DNA of 64,000 nucleotides, from NCBI GenBank assembly GCA_002914845.1, contig JXTC01000277.1, forward strand, positions 334,197-398,196, written 5' to 3'. Source of the stretch: Trema orientale (taxonomy: Eukaryota; Streptophyta; Magnoliopsida; Rosales; Cannabaceae). The position numbers were made by a program, and so were the translations under genes. Shown one piece after another: positions 49,019-60,472 of this stretch; within the stretch, counting starts at the first letter, position 1; the number at the start of each line of letters is the position of its first letter. The notes beneath the pieces were generated by a model, which saw only the letters and a program-made list of their open reading frames with translations, did not search any database and had not been told where the DNA came from.

Positions 49019-49331
49019 TCATCTAAGTCAATTTCCCTATAATCTTCTCTCTCTTTTCAGGTATTGGTGTTATAATAAGCTATGATAACATGAGCACTTA
49101 CTTCCCCTCAATTTAATATATGGGTCTATTGGCCCCTTATTTATCACAACAAAGGCCCCCTTATCTTGAGGTTACTGTGAATTTCTCTATTCAACTTGGA
49201 ACGATTAATTTCGTTTTAACCCATCAAATAAATTGTCTTATACTATTATTATTGACTTTTTTTTTTTCTTTTTTGGTTAGGTCATTTTTATTATGAAATA
49301 ATATTAATATATATTTTTTTCCCTCAGTCAA

Positions 49332-49722
49332 ATGGCTCTCTCACTCTCATCCTCCATAGCCAGTATTAGTAGCTTCTCTGCTTATTGTTCCTCCTACTCA
49401 TCTTCTACTCTCCGCCTCAACCGTGTCACTCGTCGACTCATCTGGATAATCTCGACGAAGAAGAAGAAGCAGCAGCAGCTTCAGGGCTGTAAGAGAATGG
49501 CTACTTCAGCACTTAATCAAGAAAGAAGCACTGCTCCTTACGGCTCTTGGAAGTCCCCCATCACCGCCGATGTCGTCGCCGGCGCCTCCAAGCGACTCGG
49601 TGGTACTGCCCTCGACTCCCATGGTCGCCTTATTTGGCTCGAATCACGCCCCGCCGAAGCAGGGTACCTAAATCTTTAATCCCCACATAATACACACATA
49701 TATATATGTACCTAAATCTTTC

Positions 49723-49780
<58 letters not shown>

Positions 49781-52700
49781 TCAGACGAGCGGTTCTAGTA
49801 AAAGAAGCGGAGGAATTGGGGGAAGAACCCGTTGATATTACGCCCAAGGACTTTGCGGTACGGACGGTCGCCCAGGAATACGGTGGCGGGGCTTTCACGG
49901 TTTCTGGGGATACTGTCATTTTCTCTAATTACGAGGATCAGAGGCTGTACCAGCAGTTCATTGATTCCAAAGGTCACATCTTATTTGTTGCTTATCTTCC
50001 TCAGCTCAGTGATACTTCGATAGATATTCAGTTGTGTTTTATCCCTTTTTTTTTTTTTTTTTTATTTAGTATGCATCTTATTTGTAATCACTCTTATATG
50101 GTTTATGCCATGTGAGAGTTTGAATGCTTGATTATGTAATCTCTTTTGCAAGCTTTTTTTGATACAATTCAGTATATTCTAATCCATAGTGATGGCGTTG
50201 TCACAAACGTGTATGCCAATAAGATTTTTACTGAATGTATTATCAAAAGCTGCTGATATTTTTGTATTCCATGACAAAACAGATTCTTCTCCCAAGCCAC
50301 TTACCCCGGATTACGGTGGGCCAGTAGTCAGTTATGCTGATGGGGTGTTTGATCCACGCTTTAATCGTTTCGTCACTGTCCGGGAAGGTAGGTTTTTGAG
50401 ATTTTTCTTTTCATTTTTCATGGCCTTTCTGGTTCATTTTTATTAAATGTTTACTCTAATGGTCTCCTTTATTCCTTCTGCTTTGTGTAGACCGTCGTCA
50501 AAGTAGCACAAATGCAACTACAGAAATTGTAACGGTTGGGCTGGGAAGTGACGAAATTCAGGGTGAGGATCACAAGAGGAAATATTACCAGTTTTCTTTT
50601 ACTGTATATATTTGTCGAAGTAAAATATTCTGAACTCTTAAGTGTTTCTTAATTAGGTCCTTGGGCATTAGAATAGTATAGCAGTATAGTTGTTGTCTTT
50701 TCTTTCTCTCTTTCTTCTTCTTCTTCTTCTTCTTCTTCTTTTTTTTTTTTTTTTTTCCTTTTTTGATGATATTTACATGTCGACAAAGAAAAATATCAAT
50801 TTCCTCATTGGAGTGTTGTATGATATTCAGAACCAGAAGTACTAGTTGGTGGAAATGACTTCTATGCCTTCCCTCGTTTGGACCCCAAAGGTGAACGAAT
50901 TGCATGGATTGAATGGAGTCATCCTAACATGCCGTGGGATAAAACAGAACTGTGGGTTGGTTATCTATCTGACAATGGGTAAGCAATTTCATTTTGTAAT
51001 CACATAGCACTTCTTTTTGTGTCATTTCCTAGATTATATAGTTACAACCTTTAGAAATATCTTCCTTTTGATAAATATATTTACTCAGTGTATGACATAC
51101 AGATTGATTTTGTTTATTTTTCTTTTGAGTTGATTTTCTTTGTTTTTCTTTTGAGTTTTATGTATGTATCTAGAAAGTTTTCCTTGATCCTGTTACCTCT
51201 ATGCTTTTAGTTGTTTCTTTTTTTGCTTCAACTTGATAGCATTGATATCTTGATGCAGAGAGATATACAAGCGCATATGTATTGCTGGCTCAGATCCAAC
51301 AATTGTGGAGTCTCCAACGGAACCGAAGTGGTCTTCTTCTGGTACATGTGTTTTTTGCTTGATTGATAAACCGACTTTGGGGATATTTCTTTAGTAGGAA
51401 AGGAAAAAGGCAGTGTACATGTGTTTGACAGTGGTAATCTTCCCTGCAAAATTTTCCAGATCCGTAGTTACGGATTCCTGGCTATTACTGGGTTGCAACC
51501 AAATTACAGTCTCTTCTTATCTGCTCTATTTAATACCTTTTGTTTGTTTAAGTAAACAGTATTCATACATTTGATGCTAAAGTTTGCTGCTTTTCATATG
51601 TATCCAAGAATTTAACACCTTATCAGTTTGAATATGTAGTTTCTAAGCTATTCATGATTTAATTTGTAATGTTTAAATTTGTGCAGGGGAGTTATATTTT
51701 ATAACAGATAGGAAAAGTGGGTTTTGGAATCTTCATAAGTGGGTAAGTTCAAACTTTGATGTTTCTCATGACCTTATTTGTTTGCAAATAGTATAACCAG
51801 CTTTAATCAATTTTGTTTCTTAGGACTTGTTACTCACAAAAAGATACACCCACTGTTAGACATAATTCATTGGTAGAATGCAATATTTCTGTTTGTTAAA
51901 TACAGAATGCATTAATATTCTCATTACTTTAAAAGATTGGTTGAGATCTTGAATTAATATATTGTGGTTCGTCACATTGGTAATACTGGTTCTGTGGAAA
52001 CTTGAAATAAAATCATGTTGATATGTAGATGTTTGGGAAAAGAGCACGTTGATATTAATTTAATGTGATATGGGTTAGAGTTATGAAACGGTATGAACTT
52101 TTGAACTAGTGTTGAGGTTATTAATATGTCGTGTCAAACTTGTCATGTGATTGAGGCAGCTGGAAAAATGTATAAAAGATTCTAGTACTATAATTATTAC
52201 AATTGGAGTTGAATCACATGTTACTCCAACTTTTTTCTCGGGCAACATCAAGGTTTTTAACTTGGAGACAAAATTTGTAGATCTAGAAGTAGCTTTTATA
52301 ACTCCACATGCCATCTCGAGAAATGTTCACTGCGTGTATTCTGATGTGAATGAAAATAAGGTTGTTTCAGTTTGCAATCCTCTCCTAGGGTTTAGAAAGA
52401 CATTGTATGAAACTCCCTCTAGCGAATTCCTGTAGAACACTCTATGAAATCTTAAATTTCTTCTGATTATTATCATGTATTGGAGTGGGAGGGTAGTTGT
52501 CTGTTATATGAAACCCTTAAATTGACAATTACCTTTAATTCATTATATGAAGTGCTGTGCATCTTGACAGGAGAAAAATATTTGGTGTTTTCCATGGCTA
52601 GAAACAGTTTTCTAATCCAACACTGAATAACTGGTGTCAATTGGGGTAAATTAAATAGATTTGTTATCATTATTTTTCATACGTGTATTTTTACAGGTTG

Positions 52701-55700
52701 AGTCTGACAACAAGGTGGTATCAGTTTATTCCTTGGATGCAGAATTTTCCAGACCTTTGTGGGTTTTTGGGATAAGATCTTATGAGTTTATTAAGAGCCA
52801 TGAAGGAAAAAGCTTGATTGCTTGCTGCTACAGGTGACATGGGAAGCTGTGTTAGCCGTGTTGTGCATTCTTTATTTGTGTATTCATCTTGGTTTCTTCT
52901 GCAACTCTTGATGAGCATTTATATCCATTTTTAGTTGTTTTACCATTTGGATTTTGCATGCAGGCAGAAAGGGAGGTCATACCTTGGAATTTTGGATGAT
53001 GTTCAGGGCACTATATCTTTGCTTGATATTCCTTTCACTGATATGGATAACATTGTACTGTCAACTACCTTATCCTGACTAAGTTACTGGTGGAAAAAAA
53101 TTCGTTAAGTTTGGTGACTGTGGAAGTAAAATAAAGTTTAATGTCTGCGATTTCCTTTTCAGACTTCAACAGAGCGCTACCTGTATGTGGAGGGAGCGTC
53201 TGCAATTCACCCTTCATCTGTTGCTAAGGTGCTGGAGCCACCTCATTGTTCAGATTGTCATCACAATTTATTTACTTTGAATAGCCAGAAATACTTACTA
53301 CAGTATTAACTTTGAATACTGTTTTTATGCTTTTCACATTGACTCCTTTCCTCTTTTTTTTTTTTTTTTTGGATGGGGTCAGGTGACCTTAGATGAGCCA
53401 AAGTCAAAAGCAGTTGAATTCAAGATTATTTGGTCCTCATCACCCGATTGTTTAAATTACAAGTCGTATTTCAGCCTACCTGAGTTAATTGAATTCCCAA
53501 CAGAAGTTCCTGGTCAAACTGCCTACGCATACTTTTACCCACCATCTAATCCTGATTACCAAGCTGGTCAGGAAGAAAAGCCTCCACTGCTATTGAGAAG
53601 CCATGGTATATTAAAATTTTGACATGAATGATTCATATTTTCCCCTGCAACCAATAGAAATCTATTCAGTTTTTCAGAGACTATACCATCCTTTTGCTAT
53701 GAACATTATTTTTTAGGACTCGTGATCCCTTTCAAACCAAAAGAAAAACATAGGTTTCAGTTGAACGAAACTTAGATCTGGGGATATGCAAGAATTTTAT
53801 GTAGATAATTGATGCATTGGATTTTTCTGTCTCATGTTAGCCACATCACAATTAAGCTCATAATATAGGCTGTTCCTTAGATTTTCTGAACGTGGACAGA
53901 TGTGGGTGGGGTCATTGTAGCTTTTCATGAAGAATAGAGCTTTCCAGTTGTCCATCCCTCTAAATGAAAAAGTTCTTTAATTTGGATAGTAATGCGACTT
54001 ACCTGTTGTTGGAAAATGTGCCAATGTTACAAAATATGGAGCCTCTGACTGCAATGTCAAAGTGTCAAGGTTATTTATGAAGAATTTTGCAACCAGAGCT
54101 GGGGATTTATCTTATTTTCAGAAGAAAAGTTGGTGAAAAATAGACTGTAGCAGAGTTTCATTGATGAGATTGGTTGTAGTTGTGAGATGGGCTAGCTGAC
54201 CGGAATGAATGCTTCTTAGTTTCTGTGCACTCTCTTGCTTTTTGCTAACTTTGTGTTCTCTTGAATAAATGAATGAATTGTGGTCAATCACTTTGGCTGT
54301 AGGGAATTTGTTACAGCATTACTATTCCTAAATTATTGCAGGAGGCCCCACTGCTGAAACACGTGCATTGTTGAATCTGAATATTCAATATTGGACTAGT
54401 CGCGGTTGGGCTTTTGTTGATGTTAATTATGGTGGAAGCACTGGTTCGTTTTTAGCTTTTTCTGTAATTACTGACCAGAGTTTGTTGTATCTAATCCCTC
54501 TTACAAATATTTTGTCAGTTGTGGTTAGTGTTGCCGACTAAAGAAACGTTTTGGCAGAGAATAACCCTCTATCTGATTCTAGTTTTGTTCCAGGTTATGG
54601 AAGAGAATATCGAGATCGGCTCTTGGGGACATGGGGAATTGTTGATGTCAATGACTGTTGTAGTTGTGCTAAATTTTTGGTAAATGATTTCTGTACTCTG
54701 GTAAACCTCAAAAATGGTATTCTAGATAACTGCTCAAGCTATGTTCATATGTCTTATTTATGCAGGTGGGTACTGGGAATGTAGATGGAGAGAGGCTGTG
54801 TATTACTGGGGGCTCTGCTGGTGGTTACACTACCTTAGCTGCTCTTGCGTTCAGAAACACATTTAAGGCAGGAGCTTCCTTGTATGGTGTGAGTACCTGA
54901 TCTTTCACTCTGGTCTCTTTTCTCTCGGTCTGTTATCATGATGAACAGCTAAACAAACCTTCCATCAATTGCTATGAATATCAAGGAAAAGTAGTCTTTG
55001 GATTGTTTTTCTTCTTTGAATTTAAAGTGTAACATCTTATCCAACTTGTACCTGAAAAAAATTCCTGGATAAGATTTTGTGGAACAAATATTTTCTGAGA
55101 GATGGTGGCGCTTCAGATCAAAATAGAAAAGAAGGTTTGGACCAGAATCACTGAAGTCTACTATGCAAAATAACTAAATTAGATTGCATTTTACGGTATT
55201 TATATGCATTAATATGCAAATGCTTTGCATCAAGTGGAAAATTACTTAACATGATGTATCTTGTGGCACCATGAACAGGTAGCTGATCTAAACTTGTTGA
55301 GGGCAGAGACACACAAATTTGAATCTCACTACATTGATAACCTTGTTGGTAAGACTAGTGATAACATTGATGCATAAATTTGTTCTTGATTTAGTTACTG
55401 TTGTAATATGGAGGCAAGCTGATTGCAGGAAGTGAAAAGGATTACTTTGAGAGGTCGCCAATAAACTTTGTTGACAAGTTTTCTTGCCCTATAATCCTAT
55501 TCCAAGGATTGGAAGATAAGGTAAGAAAGTATTCTTTTGGAATGATGTTACTCGGATTTGAGTATTTTAGACTAACAGGACGAAACTAGAGTCTTTGTAG
55601 TAGCAACCTTTTGAGAATTTGATGGGTCTTGGAATCAATTGATTTGCAGGTTGTACCCCCTGATCAAGCTCGGAAAATATATCAGGCATTGAAGGAAAAG

Positions 55701-55944
55701 GGCTTGCCTGTGGCACTCGTGGAGTACGAAGGGGAACAACATGGTTTTCGGAAGGTATGTACTTAATGTTTTCCTATCGTGAATTGTGGATTCTGGTGAA
55801 GGGTAGTGTTAACATTGTATTGTAACACAGGCTGAGAACATAAAGTTTACACTGGAACAACAAATGGTTTTCTTTGCACGATTAGTTGGACACTTTAAGG
55901 TTGCAGATGAGATAACCCCAATCAGAATTGATAATGTTGACTAA
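49332..55944 (+). CDS. Prolyl-oligopeptidase-family (S9) serine hydrolase, copy B, 18 exons, plastid-type leader
   Basis: The exons join in frame to 730 aa: 49332-49663, 49785-49972, 50283-50387, 50491-50562, 50831-50978, 51259-51341, 51687-51742, 52697-52833, 52964-53054, 53163-53228, 53383-53605, 54342-54443, 54594-54679, 54766-54888, 55279-55348, 55429-55520, 55650-55754, 55831-55944. Residues 1-55 are Ser-rich with scattered basic residues and no acidic ones, as in chloroplast transit peptides; Met56 (49497) corresponds to Met1 of copy A. A propeller-like region is followed by the S9 peptidase domain: Ser580 in GGSAGG, Asp657 in QGLEDKVVPPDQ, His689 in EGEQHGF. The length fits plant At5g36210-like proteins (from memory). 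A role in peptide turnover in plastids is inferred, not shown. Intron 1 is only 121 bp, and about 50 bp of it is (AT)n next to the acceptor. Confidence 0.94.
49725..49774. repeat. (AT)n microsatellite inside intron 1 of copy B
   Basis: A run of about 24 AT units ends about 10 bp before the acceptor GTTCAG (49785 is the first exon base). The corresponding intron of copy A (36628-36758) lacks it. Confidence 0.95.
50700..50762. repeat. Pyrimidine tract (TTC)n plus poly(T) in intron 4 of copy B
   Basis: TTTCTCTCTTTCTTCTTCTT followed by more TTC units and about 20 T. Intronic, about 70 bp before exon 5. The reverse-strand frame rich in lysine here is not a gene. Confidence 0.9.
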
Positions 55945-58790
55945 GCATTTATCTCAGAGGTATATATTTCTGGCTTTCTGCTTCTCGGTGCATGCTTGTT
56001 GTTCAATGATAAAGTGCAGCAATTTCCTAGTTTCAAGGAAGTTTTTGATCTGCTGCCATGTTTGACAACTTTAAAGTGAGCTTGGAACTTGGGGGATTAA
56101 TGGAATAAGATATGAGATTACATGAATATCTATCTATATCTTGCTTTCATTATGTGCTTCCAGGTCTGTGTTTTATCGTTCTTTGTATTTACTTTGGATT
56201 TGGATGAACATTTTGGATGAACATATTTCATGTTGCTTTCAGTTTAATAACGAGCTATTTTGGGATCCGGTGTCCAATTTCTATCATTCTATGTGTACCC
56301 AATTGGATTTTGACTTGTAACTCAGTTGTGTCAGTTTGACAATATAAATTACCGACATTGTTAACTGTTTTTTCTCTTAAGTTAATTTATCAAAAATCTT
56401 ATTGGGTGGACATGGAGTAAGATAGAATGACTAGACAGATGATTTGCATCCGGTGCTTAAAAGGGTACTCTTCAACAGCTTCTGATAGTTGTTTATCTTA
56501 ATCCCCACACCACCCTTCTTTACGTCGTCGGGGGATATTACGTTAAGGGGTGTCGAACGTTTTCATCACTTAGTTTAAACATGGATTAATGATAAAGTCA
56601 ATACGAAAATATACCTTATTGATAGTATTTTGTTTAGGGTTGGTAATTAAAGAGTTAATTTTTTTTTAAAATTATTTCTTGTGTTTTGCGTAATTTTTGG
56701 CCTTTCTGATCAAAATTTAGGAAATATGCCTCCTAGTGATAGTAATTTTATTTTTTTAATTAAGGAGTGTTCTTCTTGTTTTTATAATTTTGTCGGGCTG
56801 CGTATCTGATAAAGACACAAATAAACAGAAGCTGACGATAAAATAGGAAAAATGAAAATAAGAATAGTAAGGGAAAGAGAACATAATTTTTTTCATGTGT
56901 GTGGATGGAATGTAAGAAAAGAAAATGTTAGGAGATTATGAAAAACCAGAAGACGGTGGGTATTTTTTATTTTATTTTAAGAGAGAGAACATTTACTTGA
57001 TTATTCTTTTTTTTTTTTAATGAGAGAATATTATTATTTCTTTATTTTTTAATGATAAACAGGATATGATTATTCTCTGCTTAAAGTAAATGTGTTGATT
57101 TATTTGATTATTGTTATTATTCGAACAATGATAAATAGCACTAGTTTGTCTTTTATTTATTTATTTTTTTTTTTTTATGCAACTAGTTTGCCCTTTTAAA
57201 TAGCTCTATACTTAATTAAAATATTTGCAATGTACAAACATTACTCTAATAATGTGTGCGTTGTATTCTGTACTTGCCACAGTATCTGTAATTCATTGTG
57301 TATAGCTTCGTATTTCCCTAAATACTCGTCACAAAGAGTCGTTCAGTGAAACGAATCCTAAATTTGTTTATTTATTTCTCTGAATGAAATGGATCGTATT
57401 TTGTCTTCAGAGTTGGTCGCTTTGTATCATGGGGTCCATTATCCAACAATCCCTTTACAGATGTAAACTTCCTCGCTAGTTTCTGCTTCTAGAAATGTTG
57501 ACAATGTTTTTCATATTTTATCTACCGACCCTTTATTTTTTTAAAAAAAAAAACTATATATATATTTAAATTAAATGTTGAATGGTTCATCTCTATCTAC
57601 AGATCTAGTAGCTTCGGTTGTACATACATTTTTTTTAAAAGGAAACAAAATACAATCAATTAATAATTGTATACTGATGACAAATGCCTTAACATGACAT
57701 ATTTAGCTTTCTAGATCCTTTATAGTTGAAAAATAAGGATAAGCGAAAAACGAAGTCAACAATGCACAACAGATTATGGATCTATGTGATCAGTGATCTA
57801 TTTCTTTTTTCGTTTTCTGACGGTGGATCTTGTTGATCTATTTCTTCAATGTACTGTGCTTTTTTGTTTTATAATACAAACGATGTCATCGTGTTTGTCG
57901 TTTGCAACTCGTAATATTTTATGGGTAAATCTATTAAATGAAACTGGATGATCATCAATCAACAGAGGAAAAGAAAAAGTTTTATTTTGATAAATCCATA
58001 CGTGTTGAAAATGATATCGGTCCTGCATTTCACGTGTATAGGTTTGTTTTGACAATATTTTATATTTGAGTATTTAATGTTTTTATTTTATTTAAATTTA
58101 GTAACAATTAAATTCATGATTTCTATTTAAATTTTAATCTTCCATTGCAATAGTTTTACCAGATTAATAGTATTGCATTTAATCCATTCCCACAATAATT
58201 TTTTTTTTTCTTTTTTTCTTTAATAAATATTTTCTAGTAATAGTTTTCTTGTGTCTGTCTGCATGCGCATAGATGATACAACCCTGTCTGTAATAGTTTT
58301 CTTGCATGGTTGTTCAGTTCCTTAGACCTAAGAGAGGCTGATTTTTGTATCTGCTTACAAATATTAAAAAGAGTACATCCAAAGAGAAAAATTAAAAAAA
58401 AAAGAAAGAAAAAGAAAAAAGAAGAATCTTACAGAAAACTAAAGAATGGTATCCTTCAATGTAATGTTCTCGTAAATTACAAATTATCCAGATAAATCAA
58501 ATAAAGAATTATGTGTTCAGGGAAGCATCAACAGTACACTTGATTTAAGTGTCTCCTTTTTCTTTTTCCTCTGTCCACACCAGCATCAAGCTAGCTCCTC
58601 GGATTCGATTTTTTTCCACTTCGTAAATACAAATGATAATTAAGGGTATAGTACTCGTATTAAAAAAAATGAAAATTACAAATAATAATGTAGCTTTACA
58701 GCGAAACAAAAATCAGAAGAAGATTCTTCTTCTTCCTCTAGCTCCCTCATTAATATCAATGATCTGAATCGATATATTATATATGTGTGT
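55945..58790. other. Intergenic region after hydrolase copy B
   Basis: The first ~300 bp resemble the 3' flank of copy A ('cttctcggtgcatgcttgtt', 'ctgccatgtttgacaacttt'), so 3' UTR sequence is included. The remainder is AT-rich with poly(T) runs at 57005-57020 and 57160-57180 and a purine-rich run at 58385-58425. No further gene is recognised. Confidence 0.5.
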
Positions 58791-58795
58791 ATATT

Positions 58796-59899
58796 TCATG
58801 CACGTGTGAGAGAGCCAAAGCCATTGGCGAGGGCATGAACTGCTGGATTGAAGGCCAATCTGCCCAAGATACCCTGCTTGTAGGGCAAAAAGGTCTTCTT
58901 CTTCAAATCCTCGGATACCGCTTTGTTGACCGTGTAGTGCAGCTCGTGAGCCGAAACCGGTCCTTTTCTTCTGGCCGAGCCACCAAAACTGTCCGTAGAC
59001 CGGAAGCTAGCGTTCTTAACATCTTCGTGCTTTTTCATGTAGTACTTCCTCAGAGGGTCCTTCTCACTGGCTCGACCTTCCGATGCGCTTCGGAACAGTA
59101 GAAAATCTCTCAATCTCCATTTCCTTGATGAACTTTTAGAGGGATTAGAAGAAGGTGTAGTAGTAGTAGTAGTAGATGAGATTGAAGCCTTTGATACCAA
59201 AGCCAAATCCTGCTTGCTGTTGCTGTTGTTGTTGTCGTTTTTACTCCTTGGCTGTCGTACTTGATCTTCTTCTTCCCATGGATACTGGGACACCCTCAAC
59301 GGAGACAGCGATCTCGTCGCTCTTCGTCCCGATTTCGAAGACGATAAAGCCCCATTAGTACTAGTACTGATCATGGTAGTAGTATTTCTCTCTCGTCCTC
59401 TTTCGTTTACAGTTTTCTTTGATGATCTTGAATCAGGAGAACTAACTTTCCGGATTGCGGAAGAGGACCCTTGATTACTTATCTCGACCAATTGGAGGCG
59501 AGGTGGGGGCTTGAGAGGCCGGATTTTGCCGCCATCGAAGAGCTCATCGGCCGAGAGCGAAGTTCTCTCCAAGTCCACGCTAAAATCGAAAGCGAAATCA
59601 TCGTGGTCACGGCCATCATCATCTTGAACGCGACGATTTTTAGGCGTCCCGGGGTTCTCTTCCCAGTTGAAAGGAACCTTTGGCGGCGACTGGCTGCCGT
59701 AAACATCGCCGTTTGCTGTAGACAATTCGTCGAAGTCTAGATAAAAGCTTGACAAGCGAGACGGGCTTGTTGGCGCGCTGAAGTAGTACTCGCCGAACCT
59801 CTTCGGCGAGGAAGGAGCGGTTGAGTATGGCGAAGTCATTGCACTAAGACTATTGTTGAAGTCGAAATCCAAGCCTTGTGTTGGTATCAATACCTCCAT
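58796..59899 (-). CDS. DUF1645-family protein
   Basis: This is a single-exon gene of 367 codons. Visible family hallmarks: YFSAPTSPSRLSSFYLDFDE (residues 39-58), VPFNWEENPGTPK (75-87), an acidic/Phe block FAFDFSVDL (102-110), SADELFDGGKIRPLKPPPRL (116-135), ATRSLSPLRVSQYPWEEE (194-211), WRLRDFLLFRSASEGR (261-276), and the C-terminal GPVSAHELHYTVNKAVSEDL with TFLPYKQGILGRLAFNPAVH (336-355). The middle is a Ser/Thr-rich linker including six consecutive Thr coded by an ACT repeat. Basic patches suggest a nuclear location; there are no membrane segments and no catalytic motif. DUF1645 proteins are plant-specific, and a few have been linked to growth or stress; no activity can be assigned here. 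Length and single-exon structure fit the family. Codon GC is higher than in the flanks. An opposite-strand frame at 58787-59101 is a shadow. Confidence 0.93.
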   Translation of the reverse strand: MEVLIPTQGLDFDFNNSLSAMTSPYSTAPSSPKRFGEYYFSAPTSPSRLSSFYLDFDELSTANGDVYGSQSPPKVPFNWEENPGTPKNRRVQDDDGRDHDDFAFDFSVDLERTSLSADELFDGGKIRPLKPPPRLQLVEISNQGSSSAIRKVSSPDSRSSKKTVNERGRERNTTTMISTSTNGALSSSKSGRRATRSLSPLRVSQYPWEEEDQVRQPRSKNDNNNSNSKQDLALVSKASISSTTTTTTPSSNPSKSSSRKWRLRDFLLFRSASEGRASEKDPLRKYYMKKHEDVKNASFRSTDSFGGSARRKGPVSAHELHYTVNKAVSEDLKKKTFLPYKQGILGRLAFNPAVHALANGFGSLTRA

Positions 59900-59992
59900 A
59901 TCTTTTCTCTCTTTTCTTGTTTAGGAGTTTGGATTTGTGGTGGGGAAAGAGATCTTAGAGTTGAGACTGATGAAAAGGCTCTTTGGGAGTGA

Positions 59993-60002
59993 AATATAAA
60001 GG
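59993..60002 (-). promoter_or_regulatory. TATA box of the DUF1645 gene
   Basis: On the minus strand the sequence is CCCTTTATATTTC, about 95-100 bp upstream of the ATG. Transcription would start near 59965, leaving a short leader of about 65 nt rich in CT. Confidence 0.5.
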
Positions 60003-60360
60003 GGAAGATGGGATAGGAAGGAGAAGAGAAGGAACATAAAATAAAAGGTAGAGATTGTTGACCATAGAGTCGTAAGATAGGAGCCGCCTCCTAATACTTT
60101 TATATTTTATAAATATGGCTATTGTAATTTTTATTGTTACATACGCTATATGGTTCTTCACATGGCATAATTTTTTAACTATAGTCTTTTTTTTTTAAAA
60201 TTCATTTTTATATATTTGTTTGTTAATTACGTATGGATTTTCCTTGTTGTGCAAGGTTGGGTAGAGAGTGTAGACGTGGACGTATACAGTAAGAGAAATA
60301 AAAAAGAATACAATTAAATATGAAGGGTCAAAAAAAGGAAAAACAGTATACTTGAGCAAT
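60003..60360. other. Upstream region of the DUF1645 gene
   Basis: AT-rich DNA. No other promoter motif can be named with confidence. No ORF of interest. Confidence 0.4.
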
Positions 60361-60369
60361 CAAATGTAA

Positions 60370-60472
60370 TCAGATGGCTATAGCTAGGTGTTGCCTTCGC
60401 CACCAAGCCTTGATTTGAATTCAAGCATGCTTATTCTAAAAATAAAATTAAAAAAAATTCAAGCATGCAGTC
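60370..60472 (+). repeat. SINE-like scrap with short direct repeats
   Basis: 'cagatggctatagctaggtg' resembles an A box and 'gatttgaattcaagc' a weak B box of a tRNA-derived SINE. An A-rich tail follows, and AATTCAAGCATGC occurs on both sides of the tail (about 60418-60430 and 60459-60471). Short and degraded, so the assignment is tentative. Confidence 0.3.

Larger units (their letters stand above)
46502..49327 (+). other. Predicted 5'-UTR intron of copy B / segment paralogous to 26035-27570
   Basis: Similarity to the copy A upstream segment is collinear up to about 48560, then a MITE-like element and T-rich DNA lead to the acceptor. The region contains a locally triplicated module (48300-48640). 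No credible coding region was found in it. It could alternatively be an independent non-coding transcript. Confidence 0.4.

Noticed and set aside
50585-50905. Lysine-rich minus-strand frame
   Set aside because: Created by the (TTC)n/poly(T) tract in intron 4 of hydrolase copy B and by the antisense of exon 5.
58787-59740. Plus-strand frames opposite the DUF1645 gene
   Set aside because: Shadows of the conserved minus-strand reading frame; no family similarity of their own.
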